Below are positions 37,577-45,997 of a stretch of DNA of 64,000 nt, piece by piece. Position numbers and translations under genes: made by a program. The notes beneath the pieces are model-generated. The model worked only from the letters and a program-made list of their open reading frames with translations, made no database searches and was not told the DNA's origin. Origin of the DNA: Hormoscilla sp. GM7CHS1pb (lineage in GTDB: Bacteria > Cyanobacteriota > Cyanobacteriia > Cyanobacteriales > Desertifilaceae). The DNA is taken from the NCBI GenBank assembly GCA_014323675.1, contig JACONN010000002.1, forward strand, positions 2,090,001-2,154,000, written 5' to 3'. Within the stretch, counting starts at the first letter, position 1; every line of letters begins with the position of its first letter.

Positions 37577-39924
37577 ATGGAAAAAATGCCGAGTTTGACA
37601 ACAGGACCTCTCATCTTGAATATGAGAACGTTTGCTCGGCTGAGCGCTCTATTACAGCAGCAAGCCACCCCCAACCAAGGATATCTTCTGCTTACAGAAG
37701 ATATCCTTGACCCCGTTGAAAATATAAAAAATGAGCAGAATGAGCGGTTCTCGGTGTTAGTGTCCGAGTCCTTTAATGTATTGCTATTGGGTGAATTAGC
37801 CCCAGATGAAAACCGCAACCTAGTCCAGGAGCAACTGTTTGTGAATATCAGCTTCGACCCAGAGGCGATCGCCTCCTTCCTTAACCAACTGGCCGATCGC
37901 CTGACAAGCAAGCCGGAAGTCAAAAGTATCTTAGGGCAAGCGGGTGCCATTCTCAAACCTAACGATCCGAAGCGCCAGAGTGAGTTTACCCTGGCGCTAA
38001 TGAAAATTATTGCCACGGACGATTGGGAGTCGGGAGGAGAAGAGAATTATCCCTATGTTTGCGAACCAGTAGCAGCAGCTTTCCGGCAACAGCTCGAACA
38101 GGAACGGCTGATCGAGCGGGTAGCTACCCAGATTCGTCAGAGTCTGGAATTGCCAGTTATTTTGTCAACCGCTGTGGAGCAGGTACGACATTTATTGCAA
38201 GTAGACAGATTGTTGATTTATCAGTTTGACCCCAATTCAAAAATCATTAGTAATTCCTCATTAAAAACTTATAAAGGTTCTGTAACCTACGAAGCTAAGG
38301 CAACAGCAAATATAGTTTCAGCACTGCATTTGCGGGAAGACTGCTTTGTCGATACCGTCAATATTGAGCAGAAATATCGTAAGGGATTTATTCAAGGGGT
38401 GGAAGATATCGAAATAGCCTATGCATCTTCCCCCTGCTTTTTAGAGTTATTGCGCCGGATTAAAGTCCGAGCTAAACTAGTAGTGCCAATTCTGGTTCAA
38501 GACCAACTCTGGGGATTGCTGATCGCCCAGCAATGTTTCCAACCGCGCCAATGGTCTGAAAGTGAAAAAAGTTTTCTGGGTAAAATTGCCGAACATCTGG
38601 CGATCGCCATTTACCAAGCCCAGTTGTATGCCCAGCTTCAGTTGCAAAAACAAAACCTGGAGCAGCTGGTGAGCGATCGGACCGCCGAACTCCGGGACGC
38701 CTTACTAGGTGCTGAATCTGCGAACCGCACCAAAAGTGAGTTTCTCGCTGCCATGAGTCACGAGTTACGCACGCCCCTTACTTGCGTGATTGGTATGTCT
38801 GCTACCCTGTTACGTTTGTTGTCTTTAGATCTGGAAAAAGCTCAGCGAGTTCTGACTATAGAAAAACAGCGTTCTTATTTGCAAAGCATTCACGATAGCG
38901 GCAAGCATTTGCTAGACTTGATTAACGACATTCTGGAATTGTCTCAGGTGGAAGCGGGGAAAGCCGTATTGAATGTGAGGGATTTTTCCCTGAATAAACT
39001 GGCTTATAATTGTCTGGAAACCATGCAGCAAATAGCAGAGGAAAAGGGAGTGAAACTGGTTATAGATATCCAGATAGACCGCAAGGAAGATCGCTTCCGA
39101 GGGGACCAACGCCGCATCCAACGAATTCTCTGGAATCTATTGAGCAATGCGATCAAATTTACTCCCTCTGGGGGACGGGTGACTCTGGGAGTGTCGTCCG
39201 ATTTTTCCGGAACGGTAAGCAATACGGCCGTGTTTCAGGTAAAAGACACTGGCATCGGCATTCCCGAAGAGCAGATCGCGCTCCTGTTTGAGAAATTTCA
39301 GCAATTGGATACCTCATACGATCGCAACTACCAAGGGGCGGGTCTGGGTTTAGCCTTAACCAAACAGTTGGTAGAACTCCACGGCGGCGCGATCTGGGTA
39401 GAATCAACTGTAGATATCGGTTCAGTTTTCACCGTGCGGTTGCCCGCCCAGCCCTAGCCCCAGCCCCAGCACCAGCAGGACCGACTTATGCAGCCACTCC
39501 TGGCGGACGTGTGGTATTAATTGAGAATAATGAGGAAAGCGCTTGGACGATCTGCGACCTGCTCACCGCCGCTGGCTATCAGGTTGTCTGGCTGGTTGAA
39601 GGCACTACAGCAGTTAACCAAATTGAAATTTTACAACCCCTAGTGGCGATCGTCGCCGGGCAGCTACCAGGGATAGATGGCAGGGAAATCATCCGCCAAC
39701 TGCGATCGGAACCGACAACTAAACAGATCAAAACTCTGATTCTCCGGGACAACTCTATAGACCCATCTAATTATCCCGACTCCCCTCCGATGTACTCTGG
39801 GCGTGCTATGAGTACTACCCATCGCACATCGGCTGATGATTATTTAACTAAACCCGTCCAACCAGAGCAGTTATTAGAAATACTTAACAGTTTGCTGGTT
39901 GGGCGTTGCACATTTTGGGGATGA
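37577..39924 (+). CDS. Hybrid sensor histidine kinase: DICT, GAF, HisKA, HATPase, receiver; frameshifted
   Basis: The N-terminal 110 residues (MRTFARLSALLQQQ to VLLLGEL) form a DICT domain, next comes a phytochrome-like GAF domain (~190-345), a coiled coil, HisKA with AAMSHELRTPL (His395) and an HATPase with NLLSNAIKFTPSGG, DTGIGIP and GAGLGL. After LPAQP at 39454 the frame breaks; restoring a base near 39442-39453 reads through an Ala-Pro linker into a receiver domain ending at 39924. The receiver has IVAGQLPGIDG where a phosphoacceptor Asp is expected, so it may not be phosphorylated. The GAF has Cys287 at the bilin position but Phe instead of His next to it. The 19-bp element encodes SDFSGTV at 39198-39216. 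Confidence 0.85.
39198..39216 (+). repeat. 19-bp dispersed element inside the histidine kinase
   Basis: CCGATTTTTCCGGAACGGT, perfect copy, read in frame as SDFSGTV in the loop before the VKDTGIGIP motif of the ATPase domain. Confidence 0.9.
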
Positions 39925-40012
39925 TGCCCTTTTTGGCACATAACTGAAACTGGCTTGTAGTCTAGGTTTAAGACTTCTGCAACTATGCCCATCATCCCGT
40001 AATTGTGCAACG
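39902..40012. repeat. Long imperfect palindrome forming the end of the kinase gene
   Basis: GGCGTTGCACATTTTGGGGA with TGATG and the complementary CATCATCCCGTAATTGTGCA followed by ACGCC enclose about 50 bases. The left arm supplies the last residues (GRCTFWG) and the stop codon of the receiver domain. Related GTGCAACGCC words occur near 16652 and 61985. Confidence 0.75.
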
Positions 40013-40070
40013 CCGCTGGTTGATTGTTGATTGTTCATTTATAGGAACTGCCCGTTAGCGATAGAAAAAC

Positions 40071-40716
40071 ATGCCGAACATCAAAGGACTAATAGTTTCA
40101 GGCCCCCGCTTCCTCGCCCCTGCACGATCCAGTAGTAATTGCCGCCATGGCTGAAGCTGCCATCGATCGGGGTGCCGCTGGCGTCCGGATCGACACCCCA
40201 GCTCATATAAAAGCAGTGCGACAGCGGAGTTCAGTTCCGATAATTGGGCTGTGGAAGCAACAGTTACCTGGATCGGAAGTTTATATTACTCCCCAGTTTC
40301 ATCACGCTGCTGCTGTTGCTCAAGCAGGTGCTGATATCATCGCTATTGATGCCACTCCAAGAGAACGACCAAACGGCGAAACCCTAGAAATACTCATTTC
40401 CGAAATTCACGATCGATTAGGTAAGCCAATCCTAGCAGATGTAGATAGCTTAGCAGCAGGAACCAATGCTGCCCGAGCTGGTGCTGATGCGATCGCCACA
40501 ACTCTCTACGGCTATACGAAGCAAACTCAACATCTTTCTCCTCCAGGGTTTGAACTTCTCAGCCAACTCGTCAGCCATTTAGATATCCCAATTATCTGTG
40601 AAGGGGGCATTGCCTCACCAGCAATGGCGAAAACAGCCCTAGATTTGGGAGCTGCTGCTGTAGTTGTTGGCACCGATATCACTGGCATTGACCAGAAAGT
40701 TAAAGCTTATCAATAA
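40071..40716 (+). CDS. nanE: N-acetylmannosamine-6-phosphate 2-epimerase, frameshifted
   Basis: The main frame shows AAMAEAAIDRGAAGVRIDTP, SVPIIGLWKQ, ADIIAIDATPRERP, GKPILADVDSLAAGTNA and IICEGGIASPAMA, matching the NanE TIM barrel, which interconverts ManNAc-6-P and GlcNAc-6-P. Upstream, QAPASSPLHDPVVIA is in the same frame as the main part, while the start MPNIKGLIV at 40071 is in another; an indel near 40095-40099 joins them. Total about 214 residues. In cyanobacteria without sialic acid catabolism the role is unclear, perhaps amino-sugar recycling. No other nan genes are adjacent. Confidence 0.85.
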
Positions 40717-40719
40717 TTG

Positions 40720-41592
40720 TTAGCGACTAATGATTAACCGTCGCTGGAAAATCACCATCTTTGGTCCCACCACTGGAGAACGGGCTAGTAGGGTGTCTTC
40801 AGTATCAGTAATTTCCAGTTTATAGAAGTCAAGTTCTTGAGATAGTTGCCGCATTGACTGAGCAAACTCGTTCTGGTTTTCGGGACTGATATAATACCAA
40901 TTATAGCTAACTTGAACCACCAAAAGATTATTGTTGAAGTCGGCTTTCAAAGACTGAATTAAACCCTGGGCATATTCGGCTTCTGGGATCCTGTCTGCGA
41001 CTTGATTTTGAATTATCGCAACCAGGTTTTCTTCTGGCATTAATATTGGTGCTGGTACTATTTCCACGGACAGGCGAGACGCCTGTCCTACGGCGGACCT
41101 TGGGGGTTCTTCTGCTTTCCCGGGTTCTTCTGTTTCCACGGACAGGCGAGACGCCTGTCCTACGGCCTCCGTTGCGGGTTCTTCTGCTTCGACAGTAGGA
41201 GATTCTACGACCTCAGTTGGCGGCTTTTCTGCTTCGACAGTGGGAGACTCTACTACCTCAGTTGGAGATATCAAAATAATTATCCACAAGGGTAGGATTA
41301 AAATAGCTACTGAAATCCCTAGGATCAAAGTAAAATCAGATAGGACCTGGTTGAGTAATTTTGGCAGCACAGCGCGAATGTTCCTTAACACTACATTCCA
41401 CCAACCACTGCTCGTAGGCGTTCTTCTTGATAGATCTTCTGGTGGCAGTTTTGCCTCCAGTGTTTCCACAGTTCCTTCTAGTAGCCCGATCAAAAAGCGT
41501 AGAAGAGCGATCGCCTGTATTTTCAGGACTGGTTGAGCTTCTTTGGCATCCCGGCGATCGTCAATCTCATTGTTTGGTGGTTTTTGTGACAT
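40720..41592 (-). CDS. Conserved hypothetical membrane protein carrying in-frame palindromic repeats
   Basis: This 290-residue protein has a charged N-terminal cytosolic region (~1-88), one transmembrane helix (FTLILGISVAILILPLWIII), and a Pro/Glu-rich linker made of two copies of an SPTEVVESPTVEAE unit and two copies of AVGQASRLSVE. A globular C-terminal domain (ENLVAIIQNQVADRIPEAEY to GPKMVIFQRRLIISR) follows. The VGQASRLS pieces are the translation of a mobile palindrome (see 41060-41165). The last domain resembles those of cyanobacterial conserved hypotheticals. No function can be given. Confidence 0.75.
   Translation of the reverse strand: MSQKPPNNEIDDRRDAKEAQPVLKIQAIALLRFLIGLLEGTVETLEAKLPPEDLSRRTPTSSGWWNVVLRNIRAVLPKLLNQVLSDFTLILGISVAILILPLWIIILISPTEVVESPTVEAEKPPTEVVESPTVEAEEPATEAVGQASRLSVETEEPGKAEEPPRSAVGQASRLSVEIVPAPILMPEENLVAIIQNQVADRIPEAEYAQGLIQSLKADFNNNLLVVQVSYNWYYISPENQNEFAQSMRQLSQELDFYKLEITDTEDTLLARSPVVGPKMVIFQRRLIISR
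41060..41168. repeat. Two copies of the GACAGGCGAGACGCCTGTCC palindrome in a coding frame
   Basis: GACAGGCGAGACGCCTGTCC occurs at about 41069-41088 and 41141-41160, each preceded by TTTCCACG and followed by TACGGC. Both are read as VGQASRLSVE. Diverged relatives occur at 5580-5630, 50512-50535 and 61316-61378. Confidence 0.9.
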
Positions 41593-41825
41593 ATCTGGTA
41601 AACTGGCTGGGACATCTCCCTAATTTATCATGATTTTTACTGCTGCGGTCCTCTGGCTTTCCTTCCACCACCCCACCGGTGCTCCCTATCTGGCTTGGGC
41701 GCTGCACCGGCGATCGCCGCATAACCGTTCGTAGTAAGGACTTTAGTCCTTGCGCCGTTCGTAGTTACCGTGACTGTGCTATCATATTAGGATGATCGAG
41801 AACCACATTGGTTAAGGAGCTGGAA
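41593..41825. other. Spacer with a CGTTCGTAGTAA hairpin repeat
   Basis: CCGTTCGTAGTAAGGACTTT is followed by AGTCCTTGCGCCGTTCGTAG: an AAGGACTTTAGTCCTT palindrome between two CGTTCGTAGT words (41727-41765). The same word is used in the tandem array near 2400-2430. No gene is seen. Confidence 0.7.
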
Positions 41826-42344
41826 ATGGATCTCTTCTATCGGCCCGATCGACTGCGAAAAGTTGGTCTTTATCTAACTGACTTATTGACTCAGTTGGAA
41901 GGTCTGCAATTTACAATTCAAGCTAGTGACCTCAGAAAACATCTGCCACAAGCTATTTATAAAGATTTGGGTAGCACTATTAAGGAGATGAGTGACACGA
42001 TCTTTACCATCGAAGCTAGTGCTGAAAGACCCTACCTTTCTGAGTATGAAGCCGAAAAATTGATTGCCAAATCTCAGGAACTGAAACGCCAGACCAAAAA
42101 AGCCTACATTGATTTAGGTAAATATCGCTCCATCCCCGACCAAAATTTGTCGGCTCTCTTGGATGAGGTGAATGACACCCTCAAGCAAGTTCCGTTAAGT
42201 AGGCAGGGCAAACGCATAAGATTTTGGGAATGCTTAGAGGACGTGGTTTCGCGCCTTCTTGTGACGATTTTCCCTGTTCGTATTGTTCGTCAAATCCTAC
42301 AGGGTTTATTAGATCGCATTTCATTGTGGGAGAATAAACTGTGA
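41826..42344 (+). CDS. Hypothetical helical protein, first gene of a two-gene cassette
   Basis: AAGGAG seven bases before ATG 41826 (MDLFYRPDRLRKVGLYLTDL) supports this start over the TTG at 41808. The 172-residue product is alpha-helical and charged (LDEVNDTLKQVPLSRQGKRI) and ends in an amphipathic/hydrophobic stretch (SRLLVTIFPVRIVRQILQGL) that may lie on the membrane. I do not recognise a family. The stop codon overlaps the start of the next gene, so they are co-translated. Confidence 0.65.
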   Translation: MDLFYRPDRLRKVGLYLTDLLTQLEGLQFTIQASDLRKHLPQAIYKDLGSTIKEMSDTIFTIEASAERPYLSEYEAEKLIAKSQELKRQTKKAYIDLGKYRSIPDQNLSALLDEVNDTLKQVPLSRQGKRIRFWECLEDVVSRLLVTIFPVRIVRQILQGLLDRISLWENKL

Positions 42345-42877
42345 TGCTTGATGACATCAATACTTTTTCAGAAATTGCTCGTAACATTGCCACTGTATTA
42401 GGTATACTGATAGGTGGCAGTTGGTCCTTATGGGTATTTTTTCTCAGTCGGATTTTCGCTGGCAGCCTGATCATCACCCAAACTCTTAAAGAGATGACTA
42501 CTCTTAACAGTTTCTTTATAGCAATTATTGAGGTCCGAGTCAAAAACATTGGGCGGACCAAAGTAGATCTGGAATACTGCTCTATCAATGTTGGGGAAAT
42601 TACTGACGCAATTTATTCACGCGATCGGATCTACACTATTGGCACAGAACCTATTAAAGTAGATACAAAAGACCCCACAAACAGAGCCTTCAGTCAACTA
42701 ATATTCAACGATCGAAAACGAATTGAACCAAATGAAGAGACCAGTGAAGAAATTGCCCTTGTTTTAAGTAATCCAATTTTAGCTACAAGTAAGACAAATT
42801 TCTTTAGAGTAGACGTGGTATTTAAAGCCAAGGGAATCAAAAAATACTGGACATCAGGTGCCATTTACAAGCGATAA
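42341..42877 (+). CDS. Hypothetical membrane-anchored protein, second gene of the cassette
   Basis: This 178-residue protein (GTG at 42341 or ATG at 42344) has one N-terminal hydrophobic segment (IATVLGILIGGSWSLWVFFL), followed by a beta-rich domain (IIEVRVKNIGRTKVDLEYCS to FFRVDVVFKAKGIKKYWTSG) that resembles an immunoglobulin-like or CARDB-like fold. The topology suggests a single-pass membrane anchor with a beta domain. Partner of the helical protein upstream through a 4-base overlap. Function unknown. Confidence 0.65.
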   Translation: MMLDDINTFSEIARNIATVLGILIGGSWSLWVFFLSRIFAGSLIITQTLKEMTTLNSFFIAIIEVRVKNIGRTKVDLEYCSINVGEITDAIYSRDRIYTIGTEPIKVDTKDPTNRAFSQLIFNDRKRIEPNEETSEEIALVLSNPILATSKTNFFRVDVVFKAKGIKKYWTSGAIYKR

Positions 42878-42923
42878 CAGTAAAGTATTGAGCTGTAGGT
42901 GGAAAGTTACTTATGCAGCGAAC

Positions 42924-43748
42924 TTAATATGATGTGACTAAAACCTCCGCTATACTTCCCCGTTTTTTAATCTTAGAATTAATTGCTCTTGCTGCTGATA
43001 TCTCATAAATGTTGAACTGACTGTAGAGATTTCTAATAAAAGAACAATCAGAATTAGACATCATCACTTTTACACCGCGTCCGGCTAGTTCAGCAAAGAT
43101 TTTGCTGAGTTTCTTTTGGTCATCCTCAATAAAGGAATGACGACTGTAAGCTGTAAAGTAACTGGTAGAACTAACTGGGTAATAGGGCGGGTCAAAATAG
43201 ACGAAATCATCGCTGCTATTAGCAGATTCTAAAACATGTTCAAAGGATTTTTCCTCAATCTTAACATTTTTCAGGGTAGCTGATACGGAACGGAGTAATT
43301 CCGGATTACAGATTTGCGGATTTTTGTATTTGCCGATCGGGACATTAAATTCCCCTTGAGAATTTTCTCTGTAAAGACCATTAAAACAGGTTCTATTCAG
43401 ATAAATAAAACGTGCCGCCCTTTCTATTTCTGTATCTGGTGTCAGCGATCGCATAGAATAGTAGTATTCGTTACCATGCTGCTGCTGATGTTCTTGCAGG
43501 AGTAAAATCACTGACTCTACCTTATCCCTAACACAGCAATAGGCATTAATCAAGTCCGGATTAATATCTGTCAAGACAGCAGACTGGGGTCGGAGATGAA
43601 AGAACACTGCACCTCCACCCAAAAAAGGCTCATAGTAATTTTTGAATTCGGGAAAATAATCTTTATATTGCCGAATAAGCCGATGTTTGCCACCAGCCCA
43701 TTTCAGAAAGGGACGGGGTGGGACTTGTTTGGGAGCGGGACTTGACAT
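42924..43748 (-). CDS. dam: Dam-type DNA adenine methyltransferase
   Basis: This 274-residue protein has the alpha-class N6-adenine methylase order: SAM-binding FLKWAGGK at 14-21 and YEPFLGGGAVFF, then the catalytic DPPY at 186-189, with RTCFNGLYREN and MSNSDC between and after. Enzymes of this type usually methylate GATC. No endonuclease gene is next to it, so it is an orphan. The site GATC is the core of the HIP1 octamer GCGATCGC that is frequent in this genome, which gives a plausible housekeeping target. Confidence 0.9.
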   Translation of the reverse strand: MSSPAPKQVPPRPFLKWAGGKHRLIRQYKDYFPEFKNYYEPFLGGGAVFFHLRPQSAVLTDINPDLINAYCCVRDKVESVILLLQEHQQQHGNEYYYSMRSLTPDTEIERAARFIYLNRTCFNGLYRENSQGEFNVPIGKYKNPQICNPELLRSVSATLKNVKIEEKSFEHVLESANSSDDFVYFDPPYYPVSSTSYFTAYSRHSFIEDDQKKLSKIFAELAGRGVKVMMSNSDCSFIRNLYSQFNIYEISAARAINSKIKKRGSIAEVLVTSY

Positions 43749-43902
43749 TTATCTCAACCTGTCATATACTGTACTAGGGCATCGGTCAATAAGAACCTGG
43801 TTTTGCTTGACAGACTCGATCGCGAATGGCATTATACTAGACGAGATGGTGGTTTATCATTAAACTAAACAACAGTTAAGTTTACTAGACTGGGGACTGA
43901 CT

Positions 43903-44106
43903 ATGGAAGACTTCTTGAATAAGGTATCTAGCTACTTCCGCTACTTTATCACCTTTACTCTGGGGATATTCTTTTTCTTGTTTCAGCAGCTCAAACCCCT
44001 GCTGAAGAGGCCCGTAACGGCGATCGCCCTGCTGGGTCTGCTGGTGAGTAGCTTGATCTTCGTGATTTTGACCCTCCGTGCCATGCTGGGGCTAACCCCA
44101 GTGTAA
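43903..44106 (+). CDS. DUF751 family small membrane protein
   Basis: This 67-residue protein has two transmembrane helices (YFITFTLGIFFFLFQQL and AIALLGLLVSSLIFVILTLR) linked by KPLLKRPVT, the conserved DUF751 pattern of cyanobacteria and plastids. It precedes rbfA by 51 bases, an arrangement kept in many cyanobacteria, so the two are probably co-transcribed. Function unknown; likely in the thylakoid or plasma membrane. Confidence 0.9.
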   Translation: MEDFLNKVSSYFRYFITFTLGIFFFLFQQLKPLLKRPVTAIALLGLLVSSLIFVILTLRAMLGLTPV

Positions 44107-44157
44107 ACTGATAATCGTACAAGATTAGCCCCTACCTTAGCATGGTAGAGAAGTCCT

Positions 44158-44538
44158 ATGGCTACAAGTCGTCGTATGGCTCGCGTGTCCTCCCTGATCA
44201 AGCGCGAAGTCAGCCAGATGTTGCTCCACGGTATCAAAGACGATCGTGTGGGCGCAGGGATGGTTAGTATCACAGATGTGGATGTCTCTGGCGACCTCCA
44301 ACATGCCAAAATATTTGTCAGTATCTACGGGACGGAAGAGGCTAAAAAGGAAACTATGGCAGGTTTGCAGTCTGCTGCGCCCTTTGTTCGCTCTCAACTG
44401 GGCGATCGCGTTCGTCTGCGTCGCACCCCAGAAGTGGTTTTCCTCGAAGACCGCTCCCTGGAACGGGGCGATCGCATCCTGGATCTGCTCAACCAACTCA
44501 ACCACGATCGCCCAGCATCCCTAGATGAAGCGCCATAG
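44158..44538 (+). CDS. rbfA: 30S ribosome-binding factor RbfA
   Basis: This 126-residue protein shows the RbfA KH-like domain: [38 protein letters not shown] and [20 protein letters not shown]. It binds the 30S subunit during late 16S rRNA maturation and cold adaptation. The start [10 protein letters not shown] is conventional. It is intact and lies downstream of the DUF751 gene. Confidence 0.95.
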   Translation: MATSRRMARVSSLIKREVSQMLLHGIKDDRVGAGMVSITDVDVSGDLQHAKIFVSIYGTEEAKKETMAGLQSAAPFVRSQLGDRVRLRRTPEVVFLEDRSLERGDRILDLLNQLNHDRPASLDEAP

Positions 44539-44574
44539 GGGTAACTATTGGCATATTTCCGTTGCGCTGCACGT

Positions 44575-44605
44575 GAAACCAGGTTTTTGGGGAAAACCTG
44601 GTTTC
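44575..44605. terminator. Hairpin downstream of rbfA
   Basis: GAAACCAGGTTTT and AAAACCTGGTTTC pair around TGGGG, followed by TTGGTTC, 36 bases after the rbfA stop. It is homologous to the hairpin at 3612-3645. Confidence 0.65.
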
Positions 44606-45049
44606 TTGGTTCTTGCATTCAGATGCCAGGCGATCGCCCCTCCCCTTGACATCAGTTGTAGGTTGGGTTTCGCTGGCGCTCGACCCCACCTACGAAGAAC
44701 TACAAAGAACTGCGCTATTTCTATGTAAGCTTCTTTTTCCCTCATACAGTCTGACTTATGCTTGAGTTGTTCGGTGAAAATAGTAGGTCTGGCTTTAAAT
44801 TCCCGATCGCTGACATTATTGAGAATGGGTAAAATCAGGTATTCCACGTAAAAGTCCGCTAACACCTCAGACAGTTCCCAGGTGATTTTGTAATCTTCTT
44901 CAAAATCACCGAAGATAAAAAGATTGACTATTTCGCGTTCTTTCTTTTGCAACACGAGATGGTGATGTTCTAGCTTCTCATAGTCTTGATATAAATCTTC
45001 GATCGCGATCGAATCAACGGATGATAATTTCTCAATCCTGTCCCCGTGT

Positions 45050-45068
45050 ACCGTTCCGGAAAAATCGG
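45050..45068 (-). repeat. 19-bp dispersed element with an empty site in the paralogue
   Basis: CCGATTTTTCCGGAACGGT on the minus strand. Aligning the paralogue near 49000-49010, this copy has exactly 15 more bases (ACCGTTCCGGAAAAA on the plus strand). The flank TCGGCGATGCTGCGGTGAAT is shared by both. Confidence 0.9.
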
Positions 45069-45364
45069 CGATGCTGCGGTGAATAAATTGGTAAATTCCC
45101 AGAAAGTCATCTACATAGGATTCTACATCACTGGTGACTGCTTGGATAGTCTCAATAATCTTGTCCTTGTCTATAACGGTCATTTTTCCATTCCCGCTCA
45201 GATGATTCTATAATAGCATTTGAGGGATAAATCGCTCAACCTTGGATATACTTGGGCAGCCCATCGCTTGACATCAGGCAATAAGTTAGGCTAAGCTGTA
45301 GGTTGGGTTGAGGCACGAAACCCAACAGCCATATCCAGCAAAATTTAGAATCAGGAAAAGCAAC

Positions 45365-45607
45365 ATGTATAATCAGGCTAGTATACTAGCTAGAATTACT
45401 CAAACTCCAGGCAAGTGTGGAGGACGACCCTGTATTCGAGGGATGCGGATTCGAGTTAGTGATATATTAGAAATGCTAGGCTTGGGTGTCAGTCCCGATG
45501 AGATTATGGCAAATTTTCCCGATCTCGAACCCGAAGACCTAGATGCTTGTCTGCTGTTTGCCGCCAAACTGCCAGATATTACCAAGTCGCGATCGGGTAC
45601 CAACTGA
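45365..45607 (+). CDS. DUF433 family antitoxin-like protein
   Basis: From ATG at 45365 (MYNQASILARITQTPGKCGG) the 80-residue protein shows the DUF433 motif GGRPCIRGMRIRVSDILEML and DEIMANFPDLEPEDLDACLL. The longer ORF start at 45308 reads through a repeat (GGGTTGAGGCACGAAACCCA) and is rejected. A PIN-like DUF5615 partner would be expected downstream but none is found; the next frame is an unrelated small protein. It may be an orphan antitoxin. Confidence 0.8.
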   Translation: MYNQASILARITQTPGKCGGRPCIRGMRIRVSDILEMLGLGVSPDEIMANFPDLEPEDLDACLLFAAKLPDITKSRSGTN

Positions 45608-45622
45608 TTGGATGTTATAACT

Positions 45623-45864
45623 ATGAGAGAAGCTACGGAACCAGAAAAACAACAATATCAGCGGATGATAGAACTTTCAGACCTGGCACGACAGCGATAT
45701 CTAGACGCTGGAGGCGACGTGCAGCAGATGAGAAATACTTGACAGATTCGGAAAAGCAGGAATATTTTCAATTAGGACGGCAGGTTTTTGGCATTCAAGT
45801 AATTGATGGTGAAGTCCATTGTCAAGGAAGGGTCTGGCAGCTGCCTGTTCAGCATCGTTCCTAG
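45623..45864 (+). CDS. Small hypothetical protein, frameshifted
   Basis: ATG at 45623 reads MREATEPEKQQYQRMIELSD and LARQRYLDAGGD, then a base is missing near 45717-45721; in the other frame it continues ADEKYLTDSEKQEYFQLGRQ and VFGIQVIDGEVHCQGRVWQL to the stop at 45864. The joined product of about 80 residues is well formed. Similar small proteins are seen next to toxin-antitoxin genes in cyanobacteria, but I cannot name the family. Confidence 0.55.
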
Positions 45865-45934
45865 TGGAGTCGCGATGCAAGGATGTAAGAAGAGGGGTGT
45901 TTCGTACCCTGACAGGAGGCAGAGCCTCGTTCCG

Positions 45935-45997
45935 GCGCGTTCCCTGCTAGAATCAGGGAACGCGATACAATATAGCAGTTTACTGACACCAAGATAA
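45935..45997 (+). promoter_or_regulatory. Duplicated promoter region, copy A
   Basis: About 60 bases directly before the ATG at 45998 match the region before the ATG at 47578. It contains the palindrome GCGTTCCCTG-CTAGAAT-CAGGGAACGC, a -10-like TACAAT (45966-45971) and the leader ATAGCAGTTTACTGACACCA. The palindrome could be an operator. Confidence 0.6.

Larger units (their letters stand above)
44545..45183 (-). pseudogene. Truncated HEPN-like hypothetical protein, paralogue of 48279-49125
   Basis: Residues 1-158 (MTVIDKDKIIETIQAVTSDV through EQLKHKSDCM) are about 85% identical to the protein at 49125. After AYIEIAQFF the paralogue continues into a HEPN-like C-terminal domain, but here the frame runs into a GTAGGTTGGGTTTCGCTGGC repeat (44657-44696) and an rbfA-side hairpin, producing a meaningless tail. 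It also has five extra residues from the 15-base element at 45050-45064. It is therefore a C-terminally truncated copy. The function of the family is unknown. Confidence 0.7.

Noticed and set aside
39511..39924. Separate response regulator gene
   Set aside because: No own ribosome site, and an Ala-Pro linker joins it to the kinase in frame after one base is restored; it is best read as the kinase's receiver domain.
45308..45364. Upstream start for the DUF433 protein
   Set aside because: The added 19 residues are encoded by a GGGTTGAGGCACGAAACCCA repeat; family members start near the internal ATG at 45365.
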